From: CAVXAE01 sp044225565
Lineage (GTDB): Bacteria > Pseudomonadota > Gammaproteobacteria > Steroidobacterales > Steroidobacteraceae
Assembly (NCBI GenBank): GCA_044225565.1
Contig: JBGAIL010000047.1
Coordinates: forward strand, 1 to 28,434
Direction of reading: 5' to 3'
Length of the DNA stretch: 28,434 bases
Shown here: positions 15,911-26,151 of the stretch, in pieces
Position numbering within the stretch: position 1 is the first letter of the stretch
How the letters are laid out: each line of letters opens with the position of its first letter
The notes under the pieces: generated by a model
Told to the model about the DNA's origin: nothing
What the model saw: only the letters and a program-made list of their open reading frames with translations
The model's database searches: none
Made by a program: the position numbers and the translations under genes

Positions 15911-16105
15911 ATGGGCCTGGACATCCGCCTGCCGATGGGACTCTTCTTCACGCTCGCCGGCCTGGCGCTCACCCTCTTCGGCCTGCTCGGCGATCAGGAG
16001 ATCTATCGCCGGTCGCTCGGCCTGAACGTGAACCTCGTCTGGGGCCTCGTGCTGATGGCCTTCGGGATCGTCTGCCTGGCCCTGAGCCGCCGCCGGCGCG
16101 ACTGA
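15911..16105 (+). CDS. Small two-helix membrane protein in gal operon
   Basis: A 64-aa protein with two hydrophobic segments (about 9-25, LFFTLAGLALTLFGLLG, and 40-58, VNLVWGLVLMAFGIVCLAL) and a basic RRRRD tail, so both ends are probably cytoplasmic. It has a good SD (GAGG), lies 8 bp after the symporter and 3 bp before galK. Spacing and codon use say it is a real gene. Its function is unknown; an accessory role for the symporter is suggested by position only. Confidence 0.72.
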   Translation: MGLDIRLPMGLFFTLAGLALTLFGLLGDQEIYRRSLGLNVNLVWGLVLMAFGIVCLALSRRRRD

Positions 16106-16108
16106 GCG

Positions 16109-17218
16109 ATGCGCGAGGAATTCGAGAAGTTGTACGGCAGGAACCTGATCGGCGAGCACACCGACTACAACGGCGGTTTCGTGCTGCCGATGGCGATAGA
16201 CCGCTGCACGCAGATCGCAGCGGCGCCAAACGGCTCGAGTCGCATCACGATCCGCAGCACGGCTGTGGATTCCATGCTGGAGATCGATCTCGCGCAGCCG
16301 ATAGAGCCCGGGCCGCAGAGCGACTGGGCCAACTACCCCAAAGGCGTCGTCGCCGGGTTCCTGGACGCGGATTATCCCGTGCGGGGATTCGATGCGCTGA
16401 TCCATTCGACTCTGCCCCTGGGCGCGGGACTCTCGAGCAGCGCCTCGCTCGAAGTCGCTCTCGCGACGCTGCTGGAAGTCGCTGCGGGGATCCGCATCGA
16501 TCCCGTTCGGAAAGCCGAGCTGTGCCGGAAGGCCGAGCACGCCTACGCGAAGGTTCCCTGCGGGATCATGGATCAGTTCGCCAGCGCCCTCGCGCGCGAG
16601 CATTATCTGCTGCTGCTCGACTGCGGCAGCCTCGTGCCCGAATGGATCGAGCTGCCCGACCCTTCGATCTCGGTGCTGATCGTGCAAACGAACGTGCGCC
16701 ACCAGCATGCCGGCGGTGAGTATGCGATCCGGCGCCAGCAGTGCGAGGCCGCCGCCAGGGCACTGGGTATTCCCCTGCTCCGACAATCGACCCGCGAACA
16801 GCTCGAGCGCGCACGGGACACGATGGACGAAACCACCTTCCGGCGCGCGCTGCACGTGGTGACTGAGAGCACCCGCACCTGGCACGCATCGCGCGCCATC
16901 CTCGCGCGCAATTGGCCCGAGACCGGACGGCTCATGTATGAGAGCCACGATTCGTTGCGCGACGACTTCGAAGTGAGCTGCGCCGAGCTCGATGCCGTCG
17001 TCGGGATCGCCCGGAAGATTGGAATCGAAGGTGGCGTATACGGCTGCCGGATGACCGGCGGTGGCTTCGGAGGTTGCGCGGTCGCGCTCATCGAGACGGC
17101 GCAGCGCGACGTGATCTCACATACTCTCGAGAAGGAGTATCTGCAGATGACGGGCATCCAGCCGCACCTCTTCACTTCCCGACCGGCGGCAGGTGCGCGC
17201 GTCATGTGGTCCGCCTGA
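16109..17218 (+). CDS. galK: Galactokinase, lacking part of N-terminal signature
   Basis: Phosphorylates galactose to galactose-1-phosphate (Leloir pathway, cytoplasm). It is 369 aa with the GHMP-kinase motifs LPLGAGLSSSASLEVALATL (ATP loop), KVPCGIMDQFAS (catalytic Asp) and YGCRMTGGGFGGCAVALI. The N-terminus reads FEKLYGRNLIGEHTDYNGGFVLP. Normal galactokinases have about a dozen more residues there, ending APGRVNLIGEHTDYN, where the Arg is catalytic. Here LYGR joins NLIGEH directly and the Val is absent, so an in-frame loss of about 12-15 codons at about 16140 is likely. Enzyme activity as written is doubtful. No alternative upstream start exists, since the small membrane gene ends at 16105. 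galT overlaps its stop (TGATG). Confidence 0.9.
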   Translation: MREEFEKLYGRNLIGEHTDYNGGFVLPMAIDRCTQIAAAPNGSSRITIRSTAVDSMLEIDLAQPIEPGPQSDWANYPKGVVAGFLDADYPVRGFDALIHSTLPLGAGLSSSASLEVALATLLEVAAGIRIDPVRKAELCRKAEHAYAKVPCGIMDQFASALAREHYLLLLDCGSLVPEWIELPDPSISVLIVQTNVRHQHAGGEYAIRRQQCEAAARALGIPLLRQSTREQLERARDTMDETTFRRALHVVTESTRTWHASRAILARNWPETGRLMYESHDSLRDDFEVSCAELDAVVGIARKIGIEGGVYGCRMTGGGFGGCAVALIETAQRDVISHTLEKEYLQMTGIQPHLFTSRPAAGARVMWSA

Positions 17219-18283
17219 TGCGAGATCAACCTCATCGCCGCTACAACGCACTGACGGGCGAGTGGGTCACCGTGTCCCCTCACCGCATGCAGCGGCCGTG
17301 GCAGGGCCGCAGCGAGGTCTCCCGGTACGCCCTCACCGCATTGCAGCTGCCCCGGCGCAGGGCCGCAACGAGCCGCTGCCATCAGGCGCACAGCCAAAAA
17401 GCACGATCCCGATTGCCATCTCTGCCCCGGCAATCGGCGCGCCGGCGGCGAGCGCAATCCCGAATACACCTCCACGTACGCTTTCACGAACGACTTCGCG
17501 GCTTTTCTGCCCGTCGTCGAGCCATCTCACGAGGTCTCGCACGATCTGCTGCGGGCGCAATCCGTGCGCGGCACCTGCCGCGTGCTCTGCTATTCGCCCC
17601 GTCATGACCTGACCCTGGCGCAGATGACAGCGGACCAGATTCGCTCCGTGATCGATCTCTGGGCGAGCGAGACGCAGGAGCTGGGCGAGTCGTGGCGCTG
17701 GGTGCAGGTATTCGAGAACAAGGGCGAGATCATGGGGTGCTCCAACGCCCATCCGCACGGCCAGGTCTGGGCGAGCGATTCTCTGCCGGGCGAGCCTGCG
17801 ACGGAGCTGCTGCACCAGAAGGAATGGCTGCGGCAGACGGGATCGGTGCTGCTGATGGAGTACCTCGGACTGGAGGAAGAGCAGCGCGAGCGCGTCGTGT
17901 TGAGCAGCGATTCCTGGGTGGCCCTGGTGCCCTGGTGGGCCGTGTGGCCTTTCGAGATCCTGCTGCTGCCCCGCCGCCCCGTGCTGCGCCTGCCCGATCT
18001 GTCGGTGATGGAGCGCGACGACCTGGCGGGTGTCCTGCGCAAGCTGCTCGGTGCGTATGACGCGCTGTTCGAGACTTCGTTTCCCTACTCGATGGGCTGG
18101 CACGGCGCGCCGCACGACGGGGACGACTACCGCTGCTGGCAGCTGCACGCGCACATCTACCCGCCATTGCTGCGCTCGGCCACGATCAGGAAATTCATGG
18201 TCGGGTATGAAATGCTCGCCGAGCCCCAGCGCGACCTGACTCCCGAAGCCGCCGCGGCGCGGTTGCGGCAATCGTGCGGCTGA
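17218..18283 (+). pseudogene. galT: Galactose-1-phosphate uridylyltransferase, frame broken twice
   Basis: Transfers UMP from UDP-glucose to galactose-1-phosphate. The reading starts at 17218 as HRRYNALTGEWVTVSPHRMQRPWQGR and then meets an imperfect tandem duplication (17278-17372) that shifts the frame. It resumes as NEPLPSGAQPK and shifts again at an A-run near 17395. It then reads HDPDCHLCPGN (zinc CxxC), ERNPEYTSTYAFTNDFAAFLP, ENKGEIMGCSNAHPHGQVWA (active-site His-Pro-His) and LHAHIYPPLLRSATIRKFMVGYEML to the stop at 18283. With one duplicate removed and the A-run corrected, the protein is colinear with known GalT. It is either a sequencing/assembly fault or a recent disruption. The start overlaps galK. 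Confidence 0.88.
17278..17372. repeat. Imperfect tandem duplication inside galT
   Basis: CCTCACCGCATGCAGCGG...GCAGGGCCGCAGCGAG (17278-17316) is followed at a 53-bp period by CCTCACCGCATTGCAGCT...GCAGGGCCGCAACGAG (17331-17372). The period is not a multiple of three, so it breaks the galT frame. The two copies differ by small indels and substitutions. Confidence 0.75.
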
Positions 18284-18332
18284 GCGGCCGACCGAATCTT
18301 TTCCGAGACACGCCGACCTGGAGTCCACGAGC

Positions 18333-19454
18333 ATGCTCAAATCCTTCGCACTAATCGCCGCCCTGCTCTGTGCGTTCGCCTCGGCGCCCACGCACGGCCG
18401 CGACCGCTGGACCGCCCGGGAAGCGCAGCAGTGGTATGCGCGCCAGCCCTGGTTCGTCGGCGCGAACTACATCCCCGCGAACGCGGTGAATCAGCTGGAG
18501 ATGTGGCAGGCCGACACTTTCGATCCCGCCACCATCGACAAGGAGCTCGGCTGGGCGCGGGGCATCGGCATGAACGCGATGCGCGTCTACCTCCACAACC
18601 TGCCGTGGGAGCAGGATTCCACGGGCTTCCTGGAGCGCATCGACCAGTTCCTCGGCATCGCGGACCGTCACGGCATCAAGGTGATGTTCGTGCTGTTCGA
18701 CAGCTGCTGGGATGCGTTCCCCAAGCCCGGGCCGCAGGCGCCGCCGATTCCGGGCATCCACAACCCGGGCTGGGTGCAGGCACCAGGGCGCGCGTATCTC
18801 GCGGATCCTTCCAAACGTCCGGTGCTCGAGGCGTACGTGAAAGGCGTCGTCGGCGCGTTCGCCAAAGACAAGCGGGTCGTCGTCTGGGACGTGTGGAACG
18901 AGCCCGACTTCCCCCGCAAGCCTTTCCAGGAGCGGAACAACCTCGACCACATCGCAGCCCTGCTGCCGCTGGCTTTCGAGTGGGCGCGCGCCGCGAATCC
19001 CGCTCAACCGCTCACCAGCGGCCTGCACGAGCCCGACAACGACTGGGTGATGGGCGAGCTCAACGCCATCGAGCGCACCCAGGTCGAGCAGTCCGACATC
19101 AACAGCTTCCACAACTACCAGTGGCCCGAGGACTTCGAGGTGCGCGCGAAGCAGATGCTGGCCTTCGGGCGCCCCGTGCTCGTCACGGAATACATGGCGC
19201 GCGGCGCAGGCTCCACCTTCGATGGCTCGCTGCCCATCGGCAAGCGCCTGGACATCGGCATGTTCAACTGGGGGCTGGTCGACGGCAAGACTCAGACACG
19301 CCTCCCCTGGGATTCCTGGGATGGCCCCTACCTCAAGGACGAGCCCGTCGTCTGGCACCACGACGTGCTGCATGCGGACGGCACGCCTTACCGCGCCGCC
19401 GAAGTGGAGCTGATCAGGAAATTGAGCGCGCTGCCGCGCAAGGTCGTGCAGTAA
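18333..19454 (+). CDS. Secreted GH5-like glycoside hydrolase (clan GH-A)
   Basis: A retaining glycosidase with a TIM-barrel fold, 373 aa. The signal peptide is MLKSFALIAALLCAFASAPTHG. The fold is seen as WFVGANYIPANAVNQLEMW, LGWARGIGMNAMRVYLHNLPWE and GIKVMFVLFDSCWD. The acid/base is Glu190 in VVVWDVWNEPDFPRKP, and the nucleophile is probably Glu286 in RPVLVTEYMARGAGS. Such proteins are often called cellulase or xylanase, but specificity is not shown by the sequence. As the last gene of a galactose operon, it may free galactose from a beta-galactoside or galactan; that is inference. The SD GGAG lies 8 nt before the ATG and 49 bp after galT. It is convergent with the esterase gene at 19470. 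Confidence 0.87.
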   Translation: MLKSFALIAALLCAFASAPTHGRDRWTAREAQQWYARQPWFVGANYIPANAVNQLEMWQADTFDPATIDKELGWARGIGMNAMRVYLHNLPWEQDSTGFLERIDQFLGIADRHGIKVMFVLFDSCWDAFPKPGPQAPPIPGIHNPGWVQAPGRAYLADPSKRPVLEAYVKGVVGAFAKDKRVVVWDVWNEPDFPRKPFQERNNLDHIAALLPLAFEWARAANPAQPLTSGLHEPDNDWVMGELNAIERTQVEQSDINSFHNYQWPEDFEVRAKQMLAFGRPVLVTEYMARGAGSTFDGSLPIGKRLDIGMFNWGLVDGKTQTRLPWDSWDGPYLKDEPVVWHHDVLHADGTPYRAAEVELIRKLSALPRKVVQ

Positions 19455-19469
19455 CCCACGCTGCGGCGT

Positions 19470-20778
19470 TCACTGCAAGCCGCTGCGCACCGTCACGCCT
19501 GGATAAGTGCGCTCGCCGCTGAGCAGCGGAACGGAGGCGCGCTGCCGCAGGTATTTGTCGAAGAACTCCAACGTGAGGCGGTTGGCGATGTCGTGCACGA
19601 ACCGCGGGTCACGCGCGCTCGCATCGCCTGGAATGAAAACCTTACGCATGTCGTCGGGCATGAAGAGCGATTGATCGGAGAAGTGCATGTGCCCGGCGCC
19701 GTCCAGCGTGACGTCATACCAGTCCGCCTTCGTGCGCGCATAGAGTTGCCATGGCAGCGTGCCCGCTACGAGGCGCCGTTCGCGCTGGGCCGCCGACTCG
19801 CCGGGGCGATACGCGAAAGGATCGTCTCCGTGGATCATCATGATGGGCCTCGGCGTGCCCGTGTCCGGCACATCGGTGTAGAGCCAGCCGTCCAGGTTAA
19901 CGGCAGCCTTGATGCGCGGCTCATCGCGGCTCGCCTGCAGGGAAAGCGCGCCTCCCAGCGACCAGCCGAGCGACCCTACCCGCTCGAGATCGAGGCGTGC
20001 ATGGAAGCGGTTGCCGCGCTCCGCATCCATCCGCCGCAGACGGTCGAGCACGAAGGTGATGTCCTTCACGTGAATGGGCATCACGCGCTCGGTGATGCGC
20101 TCGATCGATTTGCGAAAACCCTCCATGGGGGAAAGATTCTGCGCTTCCTCGCTGCTGAGCTCGGAGTCGTTGGTGTCCAGCCGGTAGGTGGAGCCGTCCG
20201 GAAACCGCTCGATACCCGTCGAATCGGTATGGCTGATGCCCACCACCACGTAGCCGTGGCTCGCCAGGAACTCCGTCTGGAAGGTGGCGCTGAAGGCTCG
20301 CGAAGCCAGCACCAGGATTGTAGAGGAGCACCGGAAAGCGGAGCGGTCGCGCGGCCAGGGGCGCGCCCACCACGGAGAGGGTGCGCACGGATTCCACATC
20401 CTTCAACCATCCCGCGTAGGCCCAATGCGCCATCGGGCTCTCGGCACGCAGGCCGGCCTGGTCCGAATACAGTCCCGGATGCAGCAGGTACGGCGCTCGT
20501 GGCGGGTCGCCCTTGAACGAAGCGGGATACCAGATCTGCACCATCAGGCGACGCTTGTCGGTGGGATCCGAAGTGGTGGTCTCCTCGCGCCGGGCGTCAA
20601 CCCACATCGCCTCGAAGGTGCCCGTTTGATACGGGCCGCGAGGAGCTCCTTCGCGAACAAGTCCGCCGGCACCTGGATCTTTTCCGCTATGGCTTCCTGC
20701 TGCGCCGGCATCGGCATGGCGGCGAACGCTGCGACCAGCAGGAACATCTGGCGGAGTGGTACGAGCGTTTCCGGCCAT
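19470..20778 (-). pseudogene. PAF-acetylhydrolase-like alpha/beta hydrolase, frameshifted
   Basis: A secreted esterase-like hydrolase pieced from three frames. The N-terminus is MFLLVAAFAAMPMPAQQEAIAEKI (signal peptide, from 20747); an ATG at 20778 in another frame lies 3 nt after the preceding stop. A shift at about 20645 leads to GPYQTGTFEAMWVDARREE and MVQIWYPASFKGD...FPVLLYNPGAGFAS. A second shift at about 20305 leads to SRAFSATFQTEFLASHGYVVVGISHTDS. The likely nucleophile is Ser in GSLGWSLGGALSLQAS, with Asp in VNLDGWLY and His in DGAGHMHFSD, matching the bacterial PAF-AH/dienelactone hydrolase pattern. It is last in the fecI-fecR-receptor-hydrolase operon. All core motifs survive, so sequencing error is more likely than decay. 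Confidence 0.8.
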
Positions 20779-20781
20779 CGA

Positions 20782-22608
20782 TCACTTCCGCCGGTAGATG
20801 ATGACGCCGTCGGGATCCGAACGCTTCATAGCCGTGATGCGTCCGCGCTCTTCCACGAACTGGTATGTGACGTCGGAGAACTTCTCCACCCGGAATCGCA
20901 GCCCGCGATAAGGCAGGAGCCGCGTCGTCCAGCCTCCCGATGAGCGCACGACCAGGCTGCCGTCGGGTTGCCGCAGCACCTGCGATTCATCGCCGGTGGT
21001 CTCGATATACGTCCCGGCCAGTCGTTCGGCCTGATGCGGCTCGAGTGGATCGGGCCGGCGAACGAAGGTCACTTCGGCCTCATCGAGAGACATCGTCATC
21101 CTGTCGATGTCGCCCACCGGGTTGCTGGCGAAGTTCACCGAGTACCGGCCCCTTCTCCTCGTCATCCGGCGTGTCGAAGCGGTCGTAGTGATAGTGGTTG
21201 AGGGCCGTCCCGGCGAGGTTGAGGAACGTGAACTGCAACTGCTTTCCCGTGAAGCCGATCTTCAGCACACCATAGGCAGGATGCTCGTAGTCCCCGGCAA
21301 AGTCCGCGAGCGGATGTGAAGGACGGGTGTTGCGAACCCGGCCTTCTCCCGCCCGCGCACGCGCAGTCCTTCCAGTCGCCTTGCTCTTCACTCGCTCTTG
21401 CAGCAGCCGCTCGCTCCAGGGCGTCGGTTCCAGCCCCAGCAGCCGCTCGTAGACGTGATAGCTGATCGGGTCGTAGAGCTCTTGCGTGTGATCCCCGATC
21501 ACGAATGCGACCACACCGATCCGCTCGGCCGGCAGGTACGAGATCTGGGAATGGAACCCCGGCATGTCGCCACCGTGATAGGTGATCATGTGGCCGCGAT
21601 AGACCGCCATGCGCCGGCCCATGCCACCCACCTGGTTCAGCAGTTCGAGCCAGCCGCGCGCTTCGTTGTCGGCGTTGGACCGTACCATGGCCGGCTCCAG
21701 CGTCGCTCGCAGTGTCGCCGCCGGCAGCACCCGCCCGCCGCCGTACCGCCCTTCGTTCATGAGCGCGATCAGCCAGTGAGAGAGGTCTGTCGAGGTTTCG
21801 AGATCATCGCGCCGGCCGGCGCGATACCGCCCGTGTCCTCGTAGTACGGACGCTGATAGCTCGCCGCTCGAATCCCGCCGTTCGGTGTAAGGCGCACGCC
21901 GTGGTCCGGTCGCTCCGTCATCTCCGCGATGGAGAAGACTGTCGAGCGCATGTCCAGCGGCTGCAGGATCTTCTCCTGCACGAACTGCTTCCACGGCTTG
22001 CCCGCCTTCAGCGAAACGATGTGGCCCGCGGCCGCGTACATGAGGTTGTTGTAGAGGAACTTCTGGCGCAACGGCTCGCTCGGCTCGAGGTATCTCAGCC
22101 GCTCGAACAGCGTTTCCGCGTTCAACCCGTTGTAGGCCCAGACGGCATCGTGACGGGTGACGCCCGTGCGATGCGCGAGCATGTCGCGCAGCGTGACGGT
22201 GCGATCGAGTTCGTCATCGTAGAAGCGGATGGTCGGCACCGACTGGCGCACGGGAGCGTCCCAGGCGAGCTGCCCTCTTCCACCAGGAAGCCGCTGGACA
22301 CCGCCGAAGAGCTTGGTGTTCGAAGCGATCGGAAAAAGCGTGGCGGAGGTTACCGGGAGCTTGCGACCGTAGTCGCGATAACCGTAGCCCTTCGCGTACA
22401 CCAGCTCATCGCCCACCACCACGGCGACGCCGAATCCCACGCCGTTCCAGTCGCCCAGGAGCTTGTCCATGTAGCCGTCGAAGCCCTGCAGACGCTCGAG
22501 TGCGACTTCACGGCCGACGGGCGCCGCACCAGTGGCGGCCCCCGCCGGCAAGGCCAGCGCCGCGCAGAGAAAGAGAGCGACGGCGCCCGGCAAACGGCTC
22601 AGCCTCAT
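20782..22608 (-). pseudogene. Beta-lactamase-like serine hydrolase, frameshifted
   Basis: A secreted class C beta-lactamase/penicillin-binding-protein-like hydrolase with a C-terminal beta domain. The signal peptide is MRLSRLPGAVALFLCAALALPAGA. The catalytic SxxK is FPIASNTKLF, the YxN is LYNNLMYAAAGH, and the HxG-type motif is ITYHGGDMPGF. Frame breaks: a local double shift at about 22270-22310 (FTAVSSGFLVEEG is recovered in another frame), one at about 21797 (before TDLSHWLIALMNEGRYGGG), and an extra G at about 21150 (before RYSVNFASNPVGDIDRM). The protein ends VIIYRRK. The start overlaps the receptor stop (ATGA), with GGGGGAA as SD. The family includes peptidases and esterases, so the substrate is unknown. 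Confidence 0.83.
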
Positions 22609-25009
22609 TTCCCCCACTCGCGCGTCAGCGTGCCCATGATCATCGGCTGTATCCGTACCAGCACACGCCAGGGCCACCGCTGCAGTTGCTCAGGTACTTC
22701 TCGTCGAAGAGGTTGTTGACGTTCAGCGTGAAACGCCACGGCCCCTTCATGTAGCGGAACAGCGCATCTACCTGCGTGTTCGGCGGCGTGAGCCTGCTCA
22801 TAGGCGCTTCCATGGACTCTCCCACATACCGCACGCCTCCACCGAAGCCGAGGGCGCCGCCCGAAGGCAAGCGCAGGGTGTAGTCGAGCAGCAGTGACGC
22901 CTGATGCCTGGGGATCAGGGCGAGGCGCGTTCCGAGCTCGGCGAGGTCCCTGGATTTTGAGACGATGGCATCCGTGTAGGAATACGCCCCCGTTGATGCT
23001 GAACGCGTCGTTCAATCTCGCCACGCCTTCCAGCTCGACGCCTTTCACCTGCAGCTCTCCGACCTGCCGCCTGCTGAGCGGCAGGCCGGGTATGCCCGTC
23101 GGCACGTTCTGCTGCCGCAAGTCGTATGCGATGAGGCTGACGAGGCCGCTCTTGCCCGGCGGCTGGTACTTTACGCCGATCTCGGTCTGCTTCCCCGTCG
23201 TCGGCACGAACGGCTTGCCGGTGACCCCGTCGAAGCCGGACTGCGGCTGGAACGACCTGGAATACGACACATAGGAGGAAACGCCGCTGTCGAAGAGGTA
23301 GTTCACGCCAGCGCGGCCGGTCGTGGCCTGCTGATCGAAGCGGCTGCGGCTGCCGTCCAGCCTCTCGAGCGACTTCGAATCGTAATCATCGCGGCGCAGG
23401 GTGCCGGTGAGGACCCAGTTCGCGATCCTGGCATGGTCCTGCAGGTACAAACCGAGCTGGGTCTCTTCGACGGGGCTGGCCAGGATGAGCGGATCGTCGC
23501 CAAACGTCAGCCCGTAAACCGGGTCGTAGAGATCGATCGCCGGCGCCCGCGGAAAAGCCGACCCTGTACGGCCCGTTGGTCTCGCGATAGTCCACGCCGG
23601 CGAGCAGCCTGTGCTCCAGGGCGCCCGTACCGAAGTCGAGCTGCAGACTCGTGTCGGTGGCGAGATTGTTCTGGTTCTCGTCAAAGAGGAGGAGGTAGCG
23701 CGCCCACATGCGCTGCTCGGCGTCCTCGAAGTAGCCAGCGCCGTAAAGCATGCGCATCTCGACGTCGATATTGCTCTTGCGGACGCCCTGATGGAACTTG
23801 ATCCAGTCGTTGACCTTGAAGTCGGCCACATATCCAACGTGATACTCGTTGCGCTTGAACGAATCGAAATTGTTGTCCGACACGTACGTGCTGCGCGGCA
23901 GCTGGCCGTTCGGATTCGGCAGCGCCGTGCCGATCTCCGGCAGAAACTGCTGGTCGACGCCCATGTCGTCGTCCTGAAAATGAGACAGCAACGTCACGCT
24001 GAAGCGGTCGTTGGGCTGCCAGGTGAGCGAAGGCTGCACCATCAGGCGCTCGTTGGTCGGAGCGAGCCTGACAATCGATTGCGAATGCTGGTAGACGCTG
24101 CCCAGCCGGAAGAGCAGCGTGCCCCCAGCGTTCAACGCGCCGTCATCTCGCCGCTGGCCTGGAAGTGATCGTAGCTGCCGGCCTGCACGCCGATGCTCGC
24201 TTCGAATTCGCGACGCGGGCGCCGGCTGTTCATGTTCACGAGCCCGCCGGGCGGGGCGGCGCCGTAGAGGCTGGACGACGGACCCTTGAGGACCTCGATG
24301 GATTCGAGCGCCGAAGATCCATCCGCGAGCTCGCGAACGAGCCTGCGGGCAGCTGCAGTCCGTCGAGATAGGTCGTCGGCGCGAACCCGCGCAGGAACAG
24401 CCAGTCGCTACGACCGTCGTCGCCGTAGACGCCACCGACGATGCCCGAAGTGTAGCGCACGGCCTGCTCGATGGTCTGCCAGTTGAGCTCGATCTGGTCG
24501 CGGGTGATGACGGAGACCGACTGCGGCGTCTCGAGCAGCGGGATGTCCATCTTCGCCGCGAGTTGTTGGTCTGCGGCACGTAGTTCGCGCTGATCGTCAC
24601 CTCGCTGAGCTCTGAAGCCGCATCGTCCGGCGATGCGCCCGCCCTGACCAGACGCAGCCTGCTCTCACTCTCGCTGGCATTCATGGCCGTGGGCGCTCCG
24701 CGCACGGTGATCAAACGCTCCGCTCTCGTGCACCGCCAGCTCGAGCTTCGTCCCGCGAAGCAGCTTCTGCACCGCCTCCATCGCGGTGAGCTCGCCTTTC
24801 ACGCCGTCCGTGTGCACGCCCCTCACCTGCGCGCTGGAGTACATGAACTCCACGCCCGCCTGCTTCGCCAGCAGCTCCAGTGCGGAAGCCAGATCGCCCG
24901 CCGGCACGTCGATGCGCCGCGCCGCATCCGCCGAGGCGATGGCCGGAGAGAAAGCGCCAGGATGGCGGCATCGGATCAGCACAGACCGGATACACAAGGA
25001 TTTCAGCAC
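22605..25009 (-). pseudogene. TonB-dependent siderophore receptor with STN domain, many frameshifts
   Basis: The second outer-membrane receptor, about 800 aa when reassembled. The GTG at 25009 has the SD GGGAG. An STN domain follows (RRIDVPAGDLASALELLAKQ; EFMYSSAQVRGVHTDGV), then ELSEVTISANYVPQTNN, the plug (MDIPLLETPQSVSVITRDQI; DWLFLRGFAPTTYLDGLQLP; LESIEVLKGPSSSLYGAAPPGG) and the barrel. The C-terminus is TLNVNNLFDEKYLSNCSGG, then WYGYSR and MIMGTLTREWGK. Frame breaks lie at about 24710, 24555, 24340, 24145, 23560, 22990 and 22660; each is a small shift with conserved sequence on both sides, several beside T, G or C runs. It lies between fecR and the serine hydrolase. The STN domain makes it the likely signalling partner of that FecR. 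Confidence 0.88.
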
Positions 25010-25030
25010 CGCGGACTCCCATGTTTTCGG

Positions 25031-25052
25031 CGGAACCCTGCGAGAGGTTCCG
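25031..25052. promoter_or_regulatory. 7-bp hairpin in the fecR-receptor gap
   Basis: CGGAACC (25031-25037) and GGTTCCG (25046-25052) are perfect inverted arms around 8 nt. They lie in the 106-bp gap between fecR and the receptor, 22 nt before the receptor GTG. No T-run follows. It may be an attenuator or an mRNA-processing hairpin. Confidence 0.4.
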
Positions 25053-25115
25053 ATGGGGAATGAGACGCGCGAGCCGCGGAGAATATTGTAGACGTGAGGC
25101 GCTCCCCGGAAGGAT

Positions 25116-26151
25116 CTAGCGGGACTTCAGGATGACCTCGCCTTCCGTTTCTTCCACGTCGATCGGGAATCCGTTCTGCAGCATCCACAGGAAAGCCTGC
25201 GTATTCGTGGGCCTGAAATTCCCGCCGACGCGGATCGCGGCGATCGACGCGTCGCGGATCACGATCTTGCGGCGGTTGTAGCGGTTGAACTCCGCCACGG
25301 CGTCCGCGAGCGCCGTCTCGCGGAATCGCGACGTACCCCTGCCGCCAGCTCAGCAACTGGTCGACCTCGGCAACCGCGTGATCCTTGACGAGCACTCCGG
25401 CCTTCGCGGTCTGCGCGACGCTGCCGGCGCCGAGCAGCACCTGCGGCGTAGCGGGGTCGGGAGACGACCCGTCGGGCCGCTCGACGCGGACCAGGCCCTG
25501 CGCCACCGCGACGCGCACGTCGCCCTCTTCGCGCCGCACCGAGAACTGCGTTCCGATCGCCACGACCCGCCGCTCCCCGGCCACCACGACGAAGGGTCTG
25601 CGCGAGTCCTTGCCGACCTGGAAGAAAGCCTCGCCCCGATCGAGCTCGACACGACGCTCGCGCTCGTCGTACGCGACACGGATCCGGCTGTCGGTGTTCA
25701 ACGTGACGCTGGAACCGTCCGGGAGGCGCACCGTGTCGATGGCGCCTACCGAAGTCGCATGACGACCTGCGGAATTCAACTGCACGCTCGCTGCGTAGAG
25801 CCCGCCGAGCACGACGATGACGGCGCCCGCCGCGACGGCCAGACGCCGGGCCGACGAGCCGGAGCTGGAGGCGATCGACTGCTCTGCGGAAGCCCGAGCG
25901 TCCCGGCCCGAACGAGTCGCGCCCCAGGTACCCCGCTCGGGCAAGGTTCCGCAAGGCACTCCGGCCGCGATCGCCTTCAGGCGCCCCGCTTCGCTCCACA
26001 TGGTATCGAGCCGGATGTACGCGAGCCGGTGCGCGGTGCTGGCGGCAATCCAGGTATCGAACTCGGCCTGGTCGGCCTCGGTCCATTCGCCGCCCTGCTG
26101 GCGCACGACCCAGTCGGCGGCGAGTCGTTCGATGTGTTCGGCGTTACTCAT
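25116..26151 (-). pseudogene. FecR-type anti-sigma factor, one frameshift
   Basis: The membrane signal transducer for the sigma factor upstream, about 344 aa when corrected. The N-terminal cytoplasmic domain is IERLAADWVVRQQGGEWTEADQAEFDTWIAAS. A membrane segment lies at about 102-122 (RRLAVAAGAVIVVLGGLYAAS). The FecR domain follows (TVRLPDGSSVTLNTDSRIRV; ELDRGEAFFQVGKDSRRPFVV; AIGTQFSVRR). After SWRQGYVA one extra base at about 25326 shifts the frame; FRETALADAVAEFNRYNRRKIVI and GNFRPTNTQAFLWMLQNGFP continue in the new frame to the TAG at 25116. The ATG overlaps the fecI stop (ATGA), with SD GGAAAG. The domain order is complete. Confidence 0.88.

Noticed and set aside
16603..17487. 294-aa minus-strand frame opposite galK and galT
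   Set aside because: Shadow frame; the plus strand carries GHMP-kinase and GalT motifs through the same region.
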